64,000 nucleotides of DNA from Massilia sp. MS-15 (GCF_020176695.1 NZ_JAIWIA010000001.1:310001-374000), one strand, 5' to 3'; shown: positions 54,501 to 62,997, numbered from the stretch's first letter. Notes: generated by a model from the sequence alone, not told the origin. Numbers and translations are program-made.

Positions 54501-55018
54501 AGCTGGCGCCGTTCAAGGTCGAGAAAATCCTCGAAGGAGCGGCGGATCTCGTCGGTCAGGATCTTGCCGCGGCCGCTGCGCACGGCGTCGAGGTAGCTGG
54601 GATCGTTGCGGCGGCGGCGCTCGATCATCTCGGCGGCAAACTCTTTCCACTGGGCCTGCGAGCCACGGATGCGCTGGATGCGCTGGATCTGGAACGGGTT
54701 GTCCGCCACCTGCTCGGTCATGATTCCGAGTCCGCTCTGCACGCGCTGCATCGCCAGCAGATAAGGGGAGAGGAAAGCTTCGTCCCCGGCCAGCAGGTAG
54801 CCGCGCATGCCGGCCTCCATGTCGGCCACCATCTTGCTGGTTTCCTGGGCAGTGCCGATCGCCCGCTCGGACTGCTCGACCCGGTTCAGGACATTGATCA
54901 GATAGGCGATGATGGCGACGAAGACGATCGCGGTGACGACGCTCAATCCCAGCGGCAAGGCCACATTGCGGGTCAGGATGCGGCGGAATTGTGAATTATC
55001 GATGGATGAGCCGGTCAT
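51509..55018 (-). CDS. CHASE3-GAF hybrid histidine kinase with three receivers
   Basis: 1169 residues. Membrane helix 1 is at about 20-42, a CHASE3-like extracytoplasmic domain (TAQETSKMVADMEAGMRGYLLAGDEAFL) at about 43-185, and membrane helix 2 (WSVVGFLVLSLLAGVGLALF) near 190-209. Then come a GAF domain (about 245-395), a long coiled coil (EELQVQQEELRTANEELEEQ), the His box FLANMSHELRTPLN, and HATPase with NLLSNAVKF, DSGIGI and GTGLGLSISRDL. An Ala/Pro linker precedes three receivers (VLVIEDEPEFARI / LLDIRLPD; VLLVEDDERQRES / VIDLKLPD; ILLVDDDVRNVFAL / LMDVMMPGMDG). It is first in an operon with cheR, cheB and a receiver-kinase. Confidence 0.93.
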   Translation of the reverse strand: MTGSSIDNSQFRRILTRNVALPLGLSVVTAIVFVAIIAYLINVLNRVEQSERAIGTAQETSKMVADMEAGMRGYLLAGDEAFLSPYLLAMQRVQSGLGIMTEQVADNPFQIQRIQRIRGSQAQWKEFAAEMIERRRRNDPSYLDAVRSGRGKILTDEIRRSFEDFLDLERRQLRERNDEARRVTTWSVVGFLVLSLLAGVGLALFGRRQLMMLSDSYQETLEHEAEHNAQLRHQDWLRSGQAELAALSAGIHALEPLAEAVLNYLVRYLDGAVAAMYVHGEDGVLRRIGAYGFAFDKADDAQVLMPGDSLASRAAIERRSLVLHDLPDGYIKVASGLGNAAPRELLIAPVHNHGKIKGVIEIGFLHKVEARDREFMELIAPAVGASMAAVLYRLRLQHALEETQTLNEELQVQQEELRTANEELEEQSRALEESQTALENQQSELRATNDQLAEQALNLDMKNAALTGAQEQLRQRALELERASRYKSEFLANMSHELRTPLNSSLILAKLLADNTGGNLSEEQVRFAQTIYSAGNDLLHLINDILDISKVEAGKLELLPEEVPLRRMVEGLARTFEPLARQKSLSFSVTVAPNVPAAITTDRQRVEQILKNLLSNAVKFTDSGQVEMTVSATPEGWVQFGVRDSGIGIAPDQQDKIFDAFHQADGTTSRRFGGTGLGLSISRDLTNLLGGSLAVASTPGEGSLFTLSLPRSGAVSATPPAAPMLPPPGAPPAPAAAPAPAAAPAFAAAPAAGGGPADTMPPASFPDDRDQPAPGRRTVLVIEDEPEFARILFDLAHELDYRCLVGLSAGEGLALAASQKPDAVLLDIRLPDSSGLTVLQQLKDNPATRHIPVHVVSSVENGGEALHLGAIGYALKPASREQLEEVFRKLQEKSSQKIKRVLLVEDDERQRESVVQLIADADVEIRAVGTGGEALALLKEQIFDCMVIDLKLPDMQGGELLERMAGEEVCSFPPVIVYTGRNLTRDEEAQLLKYSRSIIIKGARSPERLLDEVTLFLHKVESELSSERQTMLKAVRGRDRVFEGRTILLVDDDVRNVFALTSALESRGAKVEVGRNGFEALAKLDEVPGIDLVLMDVMMPGMDGLEATRRIRADGRFDRLPVIAITAKAMKDDQEQCLAAGANDYLAKPIDLSRLYSLLRVWMPALERM

Positions 55019-55042
55019 TCGCTGTGGGAAATGCGGAAAAGT

Positions 55043-55062
55043 TAGGAAAAAAATATCCTAAG
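55043..55062. promoter_or_regulatory. AT-rich inverted repeat before the hybrid kinase
   Basis: TTAGGA-N8-TCCTAA, 25 bases before the kinase start and inside its likely promoter region. Candidate operator. Confidence 0.4.
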
Positions 55063-55106
55063 TGTAACGCATGACCCTGGTTTTGGTCACACAATTGAAT
55101 GCACAT

Positions 55107-55129
55107 CCAGCATCTCAATTGCATGCTGG
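55107..55129 (-). terminator. Hairpin after the UvrA-like gene
   Basis: CCAGCAT / ATGCTGG arms with a 9-base loop, 12 bases after the stop at 55141. No U run, so weak. Confidence 0.45.
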
Positions 55130-55140
55130 AAATAGCATTC

Positions 55141-57705
55141 CTAGGGATGCGCCTGGCCGAGCTGGCGCGCCAGGTAGGGCGCCGTTCGGCTGGCCTTGCA
55201 GCGCGCCACCTCTTCCGGCGGCCCTGCACAGACCAGCTTGCCGCCTTCGTCGCCCGCGCCGGGGCCGACGTCGATCACCCAGTCGCATGCCGCCACCACC
55301 CGCATGGTGTGCTCGACCAGGATCACGGTGTTGCCGGCGTCGACCAGGCGGTCCAGCTGGAGCACGAGGCGGTCGGCATCGAACGGATGCAGGCCGGTGG
55401 TGGGCTCGTCCAGCACGTACAGGGTATTGCCCTTGCCAGCGCGCTGCAGCTCGGTCGCCAGCTTGATGCGCTGCGCCTCGCCGCCGGACAGTTCGGTGGC
55501 CGGTTGCCCCAGGCGCAGGTAGTCCAGCCCCACCTCGCGCAGCACCGCCAGCGCACGTTCGACCAGCGGCTCGCCCGCGAAGAAGTCGATCGCCTCGCCC
55601 ACCGTCATGCCCAGCACCTCGGCGATGTTCCTGCCGCGGTAGCGCACCTCCAGCGTCTGCGCGTTGTAGCGCGCCCCCTCGCAGGTCGGACAGGGCGCGT
55701 ACACGCTGGGCAGGAACAGCAGCTCGACCATGACAAAGCCCTCGCCGGCGCAGTGCTCGCAGCGGCCCTTGGCCACGTTGAAGGAAAAGCGCCCGGCGTC
55801 GTAGCGGCGCTTCCTGGCGTCCGGCGTGGCGGCGAACAGCTTGCGCACGCCGTCGAACAGGCCGGTGTAGGTGGCCAGGTTGGAACGCGGGGTACGGCCG
55901 ATCGGCTTCTGGTCGACCCGCACCATGCGCCGGATGCCTTCCATGCCGGCCGCGATGCGTCCTTCGAGTGGCAGGGCCGCTTCCTGTTCCAGGCCGGCTT
56001 CCTCGCCCTCCGCCACCTCCGCCTCGGCGCCGCCCGGGCCGAGCGCGGCGCCTACCAGTTCCACCAGCACCTGGCTGACCAGGCTCGATTTGCCGGAACC
56101 GGACACGCCGGTGACCGCCGTCATCACTCCCAGCGGAAACGCGGCGCTGATGCCGTCCAGGTTATTGCGGCGCACCCCCTCCAGGCGCAGCCAGCCGGCC
56201 GGCTGGCGCGGACTGCGCGCTGCCAGCGGCGCCTCGCCGAACAGGTAGCGCCGCGTATGCGATGCCTCGACCGTCTTCAGTCCTTCCGGCGCCCCGCTAT
56301 ACAGGATCTGCCCGCCCTTCTCACCCGCCTGCGGGCCGACGTCGACGATCCAGTCGGCCTGGCGGATCACGTCGAGCGCATGCTCGACCACGAACAGCGA
56401 GTTGCCGGCCGCCTTCAGCTGGGCCAGCGCGTCGAGCAGGGCTTCGGTATCGGCCGGATGCAGGCCGGCCGAGGGCTCGTCCAGCACGTACACCACGCCG
56501 AACAGGTTGGAGCGTACCTGGGTCGCCAGGCGCAGGCGCTGCAGTTCGCCGGGTGACAGGGTCGGCGTGCTGCGGTCCAGCGCGAGGTAGCCCAGGCCCA
56601 GGTCGAGCAGCACGCCAAGGCGCGCGCACAAGTCCTGGGCGATGCGCTGGGTGACGATCATCTGTTCCGGGTGTTCTTTTGCGCGCGTCTTGTCCCTGGC
56701 CGCCTCGCCCGCCGCATAGGGCTTGAGCAGCTCGGCCAGCCGGGCCAGCGGCATGCGCGACAGCTCCATGATGTCGATACCGGCAAAGGTCACGGAGAGC
56801 GATTCCTGGCGCAGGCGCTTGCCGCGGCACAGCGGGCATTCGGTACTGACCATGTAGCGCGCCACCCGCTTCTTCATGGAGGCGCTCTCGGTATTCGCGA
56901 ACGTCTGCAGCACATAGCGGCGCGCGCCGGTGAAGGTGCCCTGGTAGCTGGGGGTTTCCTTGCGCTTGAGCGCCGCCCTGGTTTCCTTCGGACTCAAGCC
57001 GGCATAGACCGGCACGGTCGGCGTCTCGTCGGTGAACAGGATCCAGTCGCGGTCCTTTTTCGGCAGCTCGCGCCAGGGGGTGTCGACGTCGTAGCCGAGC
57101 GTGACCAGGATGTCGCGCAGGTTCTGGCCGTGCCAGGCCGGCGGCCACGCCGCCACCGCTCGCTCGCGAATGGTGAGGGTATCGTCCGGCACCATCGACT
57201 GTTCGGTCACCTCGTACACCCGGCCCAGGCCGGAGCACTGTGGACAGGCGCCTTCGGGGGTGTTCGGCGAGAAGGATTCGGCGTACAGCAGCGCCAAGCC
57301 GGGCGGATAGTCGCCGGCGCGCGAATACAGCATGCGCAGCGAGTTCGACAGGGTGCTGACGCTGCCCACGGAGGAGCGCGCGGTGGGCGAGCCGCGCTGC
57401 TGCTGCAGGGCGACCGCCGGCGGCAGGCCGTCGATCGCGTCCACCTCCGGCACCGCCATCTGGTGGAACAGGCGGCGCGCGTAGGGCGAGACCGACTCCA
57501 GGTAGCGCCGCTGGGCCTCGGCGTACAGCGTGCCGAAGGCAAGCGAAGACTTGCCGGATCCGGACACCCCGGTAAACACCACGAGCGCACCGCGCGGGAT
57601 GTCGACGTCGACGTTCTTCAGGTTGTGCTCGCGGGCGCCGCGTACGTGAACGTAGCCTTCCCGGCTCTCGCCCGCGGCGGACGGCGCAGTGGTCTTGTGG
57701 CGCAT
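55141..57705 (-). CDS. UvrA paralogue (class II, UvrA2-like)
   Basis: 854 residues against about 940 for canonical UvrA; the shortfall fits loss of the UvrB-binding insertion. Two ABC modules: Walker A VFTGVSGSGKSSLAFGTLYAE and later TGVSGSGKSSLVSQVL; signatures LSPGELQRLRLAT (Gly replaced by Pro) and LSGGEAQRIKLATEL; Walker B VYVLDEPSAGLHP and LYVLDEPTTGLHP. Zinc-binding pairs are CPQCSGLG, CPLCRGKR, CEHCAGEG and CPTCEGAR. Such paralogues bind DNA and have been linked to drug or DNA-damage tolerance, but do not replace UvrA. A Glu/Ala-rich insert follows the second Walker A. The start at 57705 (MRHKTTAP) is chosen; a reading to 57777 enters the glycosyltransferase side. Confidence 0.9.
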   Translation of the reverse strand: MRHKTTAPSAAGESREGYVHVRGAREHNLKNVDVDIPRGALVVFTGVSGSGKSSLAFGTLYAEAQRRYLESVSPYARRLFHQMAVPEVDAIDGLPPAVALQQQRGSPTARSSVGSVSTLSNSLRMLYSRAGDYPPGLALLYAESFSPNTPEGACPQCSGLGRVYEVTEQSMVPDDTLTIRERAVAAWPPAWHGQNLRDILVTLGYDVDTPWRELPKKDRDWILFTDETPTVPVYAGLSPKETRAALKRKETPSYQGTFTGARRYVLQTFANTESASMKKRVARYMVSTECPLCRGKRLRQESLSVTFAGIDIMELSRMPLARLAELLKPYAAGEAARDKTRAKEHPEQMIVTQRIAQDLCARLGVLLDLGLGYLALDRSTPTLSPGELQRLRLATQVRSNLFGVVYVLDEPSAGLHPADTEALLDALAQLKAAGNSLFVVEHALDVIRQADWIVDVGPQAGEKGGQILYSGAPEGLKTVEASHTRRYLFGEAPLAARSPRQPAGWLRLEGVRRNNLDGISAAFPLGVMTAVTGVSGSGKSSLVSQVLVELVGAALGPGGAEAEVAEGEEAGLEQEAALPLEGRIAAGMEGIRRMVRVDQKPIGRTPRSNLATYTGLFDGVRKLFAATPDARKRRYDAGRFSFNVAKGRCEHCAGEGFVMVELLFLPSVYAPCPTCEGARYNAQTLEVRYRGRNIAEVLGMTVGEAIDFFAGEPLVERALAVLREVGLDYLRLGQPATELSGGEAQRIKLATELQRAGKGNTLYVLDEPTTGLHPFDADRLVLQLDRLVDAGNTVILVEHTMRVVAACDWVIDVGPGAGDEGGKLVCAGPPEEVARCKASRTAPYLARQLGQAHP

Positions 57706-57804
57706 GGATTCCCCGGCATGGTCAGCTCGATGCCCTATTTCAACGCAGGCGCGCGGAACCGTCGGTGCGCTTCCCAACAGTGCGGCCAGGGCGGCCGGCT
57801 GCGC

Positions 57805-59055
57805 TCAGGCGGCCAGCGCTTCCAGGCGCCGGCACAGCGGCTCCAGGTCGGCCGGGCCGGCGATGGCGGACAGCCGGCTGCAGGCCTGCGCCACCGCGGC
57901 GTTGTCCAGCAGTGCCGCCAGGCGCTGCTCCAGCCGTGCCGGGGTCAGGCGGGTGGCGCGCAGGCTGGCGCCCACGCCCAGTGCCCGCACCCGCGCGGCA
58001 TTGTCGAACTGGTCGTGCGCCAGCGGCACCACCAGCTGCGGCGTGCCCGCGCGCAGGGCTTCGGCCAGCGTGCCGATCCCGCCGTGGTGCACCAGCGCCG
58101 CCACCTGCGGCAGCAGCAGGCGCAGCGGCACGTAGTCCTGCCACAGCACGGAATCCGGCAGCTCGGCCGGCAGCTGCGCGCGGTGCGGCGTCAGCAGGAT
58201 CGCGCGCCGGCCAAGCCGGGCGCAGGCCTGAAGCGCGCAGCGGAAGTAATGGGCCGCCTGGCGGTTGCCGGTGCCGGGCGTGAACACCAGCGGCGGCGCG
58301 CCCGCGGCCAGGAAGGCCGCCAGCTGGGGCGCCAGCGCGGCGTCGGGCGAAGGGTCGTACAGTGGAAAACCGGCGCGCAGCAGCGGCTGCGGCCAGTCCG
58401 GCTGGGTCGGTGCGAACCAGTCGGGGAACAGGGTCAGGGACAGGTCCGGCACCGCCATGATATGGCCGAGCAGGTCGCGTACCGGCGCCAGGCCGTGGGC
58501 GGCGCGCGCCGCGTTCACGTCCGGCAGCGCCACCGGATTGACCAGCCGCCGGGCCAGGCAGCGCCACAGCCAGCCGCGCACGTCCAGCGGTATCCAGCGC
58601 GGTACCGGCCATGGTCCGAGCAGCAGCGGGTCGTGCACGGTCGGCAGGTTCGAGGGCGCAAGGTAGGCCGCCGCCACCCGCAGACCGGGACGCAGCGCGC
58701 GGCACAGGTCGGCCTCGGGCAGGGCCAGCGGATGCACCAGCAGCAGCCCGCGCTCGTCCGGCGGCAGCGTGGCGGCGAAGGCCGGCAGCTGCGCCATGGC
58801 CGGGCGCGTGGCGCGCCAGACCAGGGGCAGGCCGCGGGTTGGATGCCACAGGTCGGGATGGTCGAGCACCGCTTCGTCGGCCGGCAGGCCGACGAAGCGC
58901 AGGCCGGTCGGCTCCACGAACGGGGCGTGCTGCACGGGACCGAGCATGCTGACCCGGTGCCCCGCATCCCGCAAGGCCAGCGCCACGCGCATGAAGGGAA
59001 ACAGGTCGCCGGCCGAGCCGATGGTGGCGACGATGAAGTGACGTGAACCGGTCAT
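57805..59055 (-). CDS. UGT-like glycosyltransferase (GT1 type)
   Basis: 416 residues with two Rossmann halves. The N-terminal FIVATIGSAGDLFPFMRVALALRDAGHRV is the acceptor side. The donor signature is GTPQLVVPLAHDQFDNAARV, preceded by VHHGGIGTLAEALRAG, as in bacterial UGT/rhamnosyl- and macrolide glycosyltransferases. The acceptor (sterol, lipid, antibiotic or flavonoid) cannot be told. It lies 99 bases before the UvrA-like gene and 10 bases after the PPOX gene. Confidence 0.88.
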   Translation of the reverse strand: MTGSRHFIVATIGSAGDLFPFMRVALALRDAGHRVSMLGPVQHAPFVEPTGLRFVGLPADEAVLDHPDLWHPTRGLPLVWRATRPAMAQLPAFAATLPPDERGLLLVHPLALPEADLCRALRPGLRVAAAYLAPSNLPTVHDPLLLGPWPVPRWIPLDVRGWLWRCLARRLVNPVALPDVNAARAAHGLAPVRDLLGHIMAVPDLSLTLFPDWFAPTQPDWPQPLLRAGFPLYDPSPDAALAPQLAAFLAAGAPPLVFTPGTGNRQAAHYFRCALQACARLGRRAILLTPHRAQLPAELPDSVLWQDYVPLRLLLPQVAALVHHGGIGTLAEALRAGTPQLVVPLAHDQFDNAARVRALGVGASLRATRLTPARLEQRLAALLDNAAVAQACSRLSAIAGPADLEPLCRRLEALAA

Positions 59056-59065
59056 GCGCCACCCG

Positions 59066-59602
59066 TCAGAAGCTGAGCGTGCCTTCGATCGAGTCGTCGA
59101 GCGTCTTGCCGAGGACGGCGCCCACCACCACCTTGGCCCCGGCGACGGCATCGCCGTGCTTGTTGTCCCAATAATAGCCGTGACGCGGAATCACGCGGAT
59201 GGCGGTGATGCGCGGGTCGTCTTCGCCCTCGGTGAACCAGGTCTTGAGCATGAAATTCCACAGTTCACCGATGCGCCGGCGGTCCGTGACGAGCTCGGCG
59301 TGGCCGTCGACCTCGAGGAAGCCGGAGTGCGCGCCCTGCTGGAAATACAGCTTCACGCCGGGCTGCGCCGCGATCTCCGCGTTCTTGTGGCTGTCGTTGG
59401 CGCTGAGGAACCACAGGTGGCCCGCCTCATCCACTTCGCGCACGCTCATCGGCCGCACGCCCCGGTTCGGGCCAAGGCCGCCATCGGTGACGAAGAAGCA
59501 GCTGTCGGCATCCTTCGCCATCTCGCGCAGGCGCTGTACCGCCTGCGGGCCGCTGAGGTCGAGCCGGTTCGGTTCCGCCTGGTTGCGGTTGATCGAGTCC
59601 AT
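59066..59602 (-). CDS. PPOX-fold flavin-binding protein (general stress protein 26 type)
   Basis: 178 residues. Split-barrel fold with DADSCFFVTDGGLGPNRGVRPMSV, GHLWFLSANDSHKNAEIAAQPGVKLYFQ and FLEVDGHAELV, typical of pyridoxamine-oxidase-like, FMN- or F420-binding stress proteins. The start at 59602 (MDSINRNQAEPN) is set by GGAGATGCG just upstream; the longer frame to 59677 has none. First of a possible two- or three-gene operon with the glycosyltransferase. Confidence 0.87.
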   Translation of the reverse strand: MDSINRNQAEPNRLDLSGPQAVQRLREMAKDADSCFFVTDGGLGPNRGVRPMSVREVDEAGHLWFLSANDSHKNAEIAAQPGVKLYFQQGAHSGFLEVDGHAELVTDRRRIGELWNFMLKTWFTEGEDDPRITAIRVIPRHGYYWDNKHGDAVAGAKVVVGAVLGKTLDDSIEGTLSF

Positions 59603-59904
59603 CGCATCTCCTGCTAGCTTGTCGGATGGGTCGACTCTACCCGGAACACGATTGCCGGTATGTTGGCGCGCGTACACTCCGCGTCAACTTCCTGTCAAAG
59701 GCTGGTTCACGGAATGAGAGGACCGGCGATCCCACCCAGAGCCAGCTCCAGCGGAACAGGTCGCCGCCGACGATCTTGAATGCGTCGACTGAAACAGGCG
59801 CCGGTCCCCTTGCAGATGGTCGCGTACATGGCCAGCATGGTACCGGGCTTCATTCGAGAAAAACGGTAGCGCGAGCGGACGAGCAAGCGGGTTCGACAGG
59901 CCGA
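59603..59904. other. Intergenic region, no supported gene
   Basis: About 300 bases between the DUF1854 gene and the PPOX gene. A 29-codon plus-strand ORF (59780-59869) and a minus-strand stretch reading FKIVGGDLFRWSWLWVG look protein-like but have no ribosome site or intact frame; they may be relics of a lost gene. The PPOX promoter should lie here. Confidence 0.35.
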
Positions 59905-60372
59905 TTACAGGAAGCGGTCCAGGATCCTGCGGCTATTCTTATCGATGCGGAACATGTCGCGCACCAGGAAGTTGATGCCGTGGTTGTCCGCGACCAGCAG
60001 CGAGGTCTCGCCGACGCGGCGGATGTCCTCGTCCACCTTCAGCACGAACTCGGTGTCGCCGCGATCGGTCTGCACGTACCAGGTGCAGGGCGTGGCGAAG
60101 CTCGAGACGTCCTTGATGCGCAGGATCTCGGGAATGAACTCGCGGCCCGCGATCTCTTCCTGCACCAGCCGGCGCACGGCCTCGGGCGCCGCGTCCAGGT
60201 CGTCGATCCAGGCCACTTCCTTGCCGCCCTCGCGCACCAGCGAGATGCCGCGCGTCGGCGCCTGGATCGGAAAGGCGCGCACCGGTATCACGCCGACGTG
60301 CTCCTCACCCTCGGCGGTGGTAAGCACCAGCTTGCCGAATGCATCGCGGCGCAGTTGAAAAGTCGTACCCAT
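59905..60372 (-). CDS. DUF1854 protein linked to cyanophycin metabolism
   Basis: 155 residues, beta-rich in the first half: MGTTFQLRRDAFGKLVLTTAEGEEHVGVIPVRAFPI, ISLVREGGKEVAWIDDLDA, then FIPEILRIKDVSSFATPCTWYVQTDRGDTEFVLKVDEDIRR and DNHGINFLVRDM. The family (DUF1854) has no known reaction; it is named in annotation for travelling with cyanophycin genes and this type of ABC exporter. It lies 14 bases after the exporter, in the same operon. Confidence 0.88.
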   Translation of the reverse strand: MGTTFQLRRDAFGKLVLTTAEGEEHVGVIPVRAFPIQAPTRGISLVREGGKEVAWIDDLDAAPEAVRRLVQEEIAGREFIPEILRIKDVSSFATPCTWYVQTDRGDTEFVLKVDEDIRRVGETSLLVADNHGINFLVRDMFRIDKNSRRILDRFL

Positions 60373-60386
60373 CAGTCTTCCCGCAT

Positions 60387-62663
60387 TTATTCGTTATCGT
60401 CCGGATCCTGGTCCACGTTGCGCGCCTGCGCTTCGTAGAGGCGGTGGTAGGCGCCCTCGCGCGCCATCAGCGCGTCGTGGCTGCCCTCTTCCACCACCAC
60501 GCCGCGGTCGAGCACCACCAGGCGGTCGGCCCGGTGCAGCGTGGACAGGCGGTGCGCGATGGCGATGGTGGTGCGGCCCTGCACCAGGTTGTCGAGCGCC
60601 TTCTGGATTTCCTTTTCCGTTTCCGAATCCACCGAGGACGTCGCTTCGTCGAGGATCAGGATCGGCGGGTCGATCAGCAGCGCGCGCGCGATCGAGATGC
60701 GCTGGCGCTCGCCGCCCGACAGGCCCTGGCCGCGTTCTCCCACCATCGAGTCGTAGCCCTGCGGCAGGCGCAGGATGAACTCGTGGGCGTGGGCCGCGCG
60801 CGCCGCCGCGATGATTTCTTCGCGGGAGGCCCCTGGCTTGCCGTAGGCGATGTTCTCGGCAATCGTACCGAAGAACAGGAAGGGCTCCTGCAGCACCAGG
60901 CCGATATGGCGGCGGTAGTCCGCCACCGCGAACGAGCGGATGTCGGTGCCGTCGAGCAGGATCGCGCCTTCGGCCACGTCGTAGAAGCGGCAGATCAGGT
61001 TGACCAGCGTGCTCTTGCCCGAACCCGAATGGCCGACCAGGCCGACCATCTCGCCCGCTTTGATGTTGAGCGAGATGCCACGGTTGACCGCGCGGTTGCC
61101 GTAGCGGAAACCGACTTCGCGCAGCGCGATGTCGCCGCGTACCTTGTCCACCTTGACCGGGTTGACCGGGTCCGGCACGCTCGAGACGTGGTCGAGGATG
61201 TCGAAGATGCGCTTGGCCGCCGAGGCCGATTTTTGCGTCACCGAGACGATGCGGCTCATCGAATCGAGCTTCACGTAGAAGCGGCCGCTGTAGGCGATGA
61301 AGGCGGTCAACGTGCCGACCGTGATCTCGCCGCGCGAGACCTGCCAGATGCCGAAGATCCAGATCACCAGCAGCCCCATTTCGGTCAGCAGGGAGACGGT
61401 CGGCGAGAACAGCGACCAGACCTTGTTCAATTTGTCGTTGACGGCCAGGTTGTGCCTGTTCGCTTCGCGGAAGCGCGCCGCTTCGCGCTTTTCCTGGGCA
61501 AAGGCTTTGACCACCCGGATGCCCGGGATGGTGTCGGCCAGCACGTTGGTCACCTCGCCCCACACGCGGTCGATCTTCTCGAAACCGGTGCGCAGCCGGT
61601 CGCGCACCACGTGGATCATCCAGGCGATGAAGGGCAGCGGCACCAGGGTCACCAGCGCCAGCCAGGGATTCATGCTGAACAGGATCACGCCCGTCATGAT
61701 GATCAGGAGGACGTCCGACAGGAAGTCGAGCAGGTGCAGCGACAGGAACACGCTGATCCGGTCGGAGCCGCTGCCGATGCGCGACATCAGGTCGCCGGTG
61801 CGCTTGCCGCCGAAGTATTCCAGCGACAGGCGCAGCAGGTGTTCATAGGTGGTCGATCGCAGGTCGGCGCTGATGCGCTCGGAGGCCAGCGCCAGCACGT
61901 AGGTCTTGCCCCAGCCCAGCGCCCAGGCCAGCAGCGCCGCGCCGAACAGGCCGCCCATGTATAAATAGACAAGCGAGCCGTCGATGGTCTGGCCGTTCTG
62001 GTACGGGATCAGGACATTGTCCATCAGCGGCTTGGTCAGATACGGGGGAATCATGTGCGCCCCGGTCGACCCCACCATCAGCAGGAAGCCCAGCAGCAGC
62101 TGGCCCTTGTAGGGCCGGGCGAAGCGCCACAGGCGCAGCAGCGTCCAGGTCGAGGGCGGGGTGTGCAGCACCTTGGCGCACACCGCGCATTCGGCGTCGT
62201 CGGCCTCGAGCGGCGCCTTGCAGCTCGGGCAGGCATGGCCTTCCGGCAGGGTCACGGGCACGCCCGTCACCGCGCTCTTGAGCTGCTCGCCGAAATGGTC
62301 CACCACCCGGATCGCGTTCAGGTTCTGGCCCAGGGTGAAGCGCCAGGCGGCCAGCAGGCCCTCGGTATCGACCAGCTCCAGGTGGCCGACGCCGGCATGG
62401 TCGTGGTGGCGCAGCGCCAGGCCGGGACGGTAGGTCCAGTCGCGCCAGGCATCCTCGCCGGGGCCACGGGCCAGCAGGCGGCGCTCGGTCACGACCACCA
62501 GGCCCTTCCTGAAATGTAATTTCGCATCGAGGTCAACCTCGACGCTGGTCAAAACGTTTTCCCCAGGTGCAAGCTGTTTCGCAACGTCATTTTGCCAGTG
62601 TTCAGGCAATACAGCGCTGGCCACCGCCAGGGACGACGGGATAGCAAGTTGTTGAGTTGTCAT
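60387..62663 (-). CDS. ABC exporter of the cyanophycin-associated type
   Basis: 758 residues, longer than a standard half-transporter (about 580). The extra N-terminus (1-150) is a beta-rich, PH-like module (LAPGENVLTSVEVDLDAKLHFRKGLVVVTERRLLA) followed by a zinc ribbon, CPSCKAPL...CAVCAK. Then six membrane helices (about 175-460) and the ATPase: Walker A VGLVGHSGSGKSTLVN, signature GLSGGERQRISIARA, Walker B ILILDEATSSVDSETE, switch His in AIAHRLSTLHRADR. Such transporters are found with cphA and DUF1854; the cargo is unknown. It is divergent from cphA. Confidence 0.92.
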   Translation of the reverse strand: MTTQQLAIPSSLAVASAVLPEHWQNDVAKQLAPGENVLTSVEVDLDAKLHFRKGLVVVTERRLLARGPGEDAWRDWTYRPGLALRHHDHAGVGHLELVDTEGLLAAWRFTLGQNLNAIRVVDHFGEQLKSAVTGVPVTLPEGHACPSCKAPLEADDAECAVCAKVLHTPPSTWTLLRLWRFARPYKGQLLLGFLLMVGSTGAHMIPPYLTKPLMDNVLIPYQNGQTIDGSLVYLYMGGLFGAALLAWALGWGKTYVLALASERISADLRSTTYEHLLRLSLEYFGGKRTGDLMSRIGSGSDRISVFLSLHLLDFLSDVLLIIMTGVILFSMNPWLALVTLVPLPFIAWMIHVVRDRLRTGFEKIDRVWGEVTNVLADTIPGIRVVKAFAQEKREAARFREANRHNLAVNDKLNKVWSLFSPTVSLLTEMGLLVIWIFGIWQVSRGEITVGTLTAFIAYSGRFYVKLDSMSRIVSVTQKSASAAKRIFDILDHVSSVPDPVNPVKVDKVRGDIALREVGFRYGNRAVNRGISLNIKAGEMVGLVGHSGSGKSTLVNLICRFYDVAEGAILLDGTDIRSFAVADYRRHIGLVLQEPFLFFGTIAENIAYGKPGASREEIIAAARAAHAHEFILRLPQGYDSMVGERGQGLSGGERQRISIARALLIDPPILILDEATSSVDSETEKEIQKALDNLVQGRTTIAIAHRLSTLHRADRLVVLDRGVVVEEGSHDALMAREGAYHRLYEAQARNVDQDPDDNE

Positions 62664-62997
62664 GTAGTGCGCCCGACATCAGGCATGGGTTCTGGTGGAG
62701 TGAGCAGCATGCGGCAAACGCGCGCCAGACATGTGCTACATCGGCAGCGTTGCACGGGAGTGCCGGAATGTCCGTTTGCGTGAAACGCTCCACAAACAGG
62801 CATAACGTTTCTGCCTATCCTTTGGATGACAGGAATATCCCTAACTGGCAGAAAAGGTTTCGGCCCGGTAAGCTGCGGGCCGGCAAGTATACAGGATGTG
62901 CGCAACGGACCGGCGGCAAGCTTCCGTCGTGACAGGCAGGCAACCACAGGCAAGATCGGCGGCACGCACAGCGCGCAGCCAGCAAAGGCACTATTTC
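62664..62997. promoter_or_regulatory. Divergent promoter region, ABC exporter / cphA
   Basis: 334 bases with no supported gene between the divergent cyanophycin genes. A hairpin CGGCCCG / CGGGCCG (62861-62882) lies just before a GTATAC core. No clear -35 was seen. Shared regulation of both directions is likely. Confidence 0.5.

Noticed and set aside
56671-59046. 791-codon plus-strand open frame
   Set aside because: Antisense to the UvrA-like gene and the glycosyltransferase, both supported by motifs.
59720-59869. Gene remnant between the DUF1854 and PPOX genes
   Set aside because: Short protein-like stretches on both strands lack a start signal and a continuous frame, and no family is recognisable; kept only as a note.
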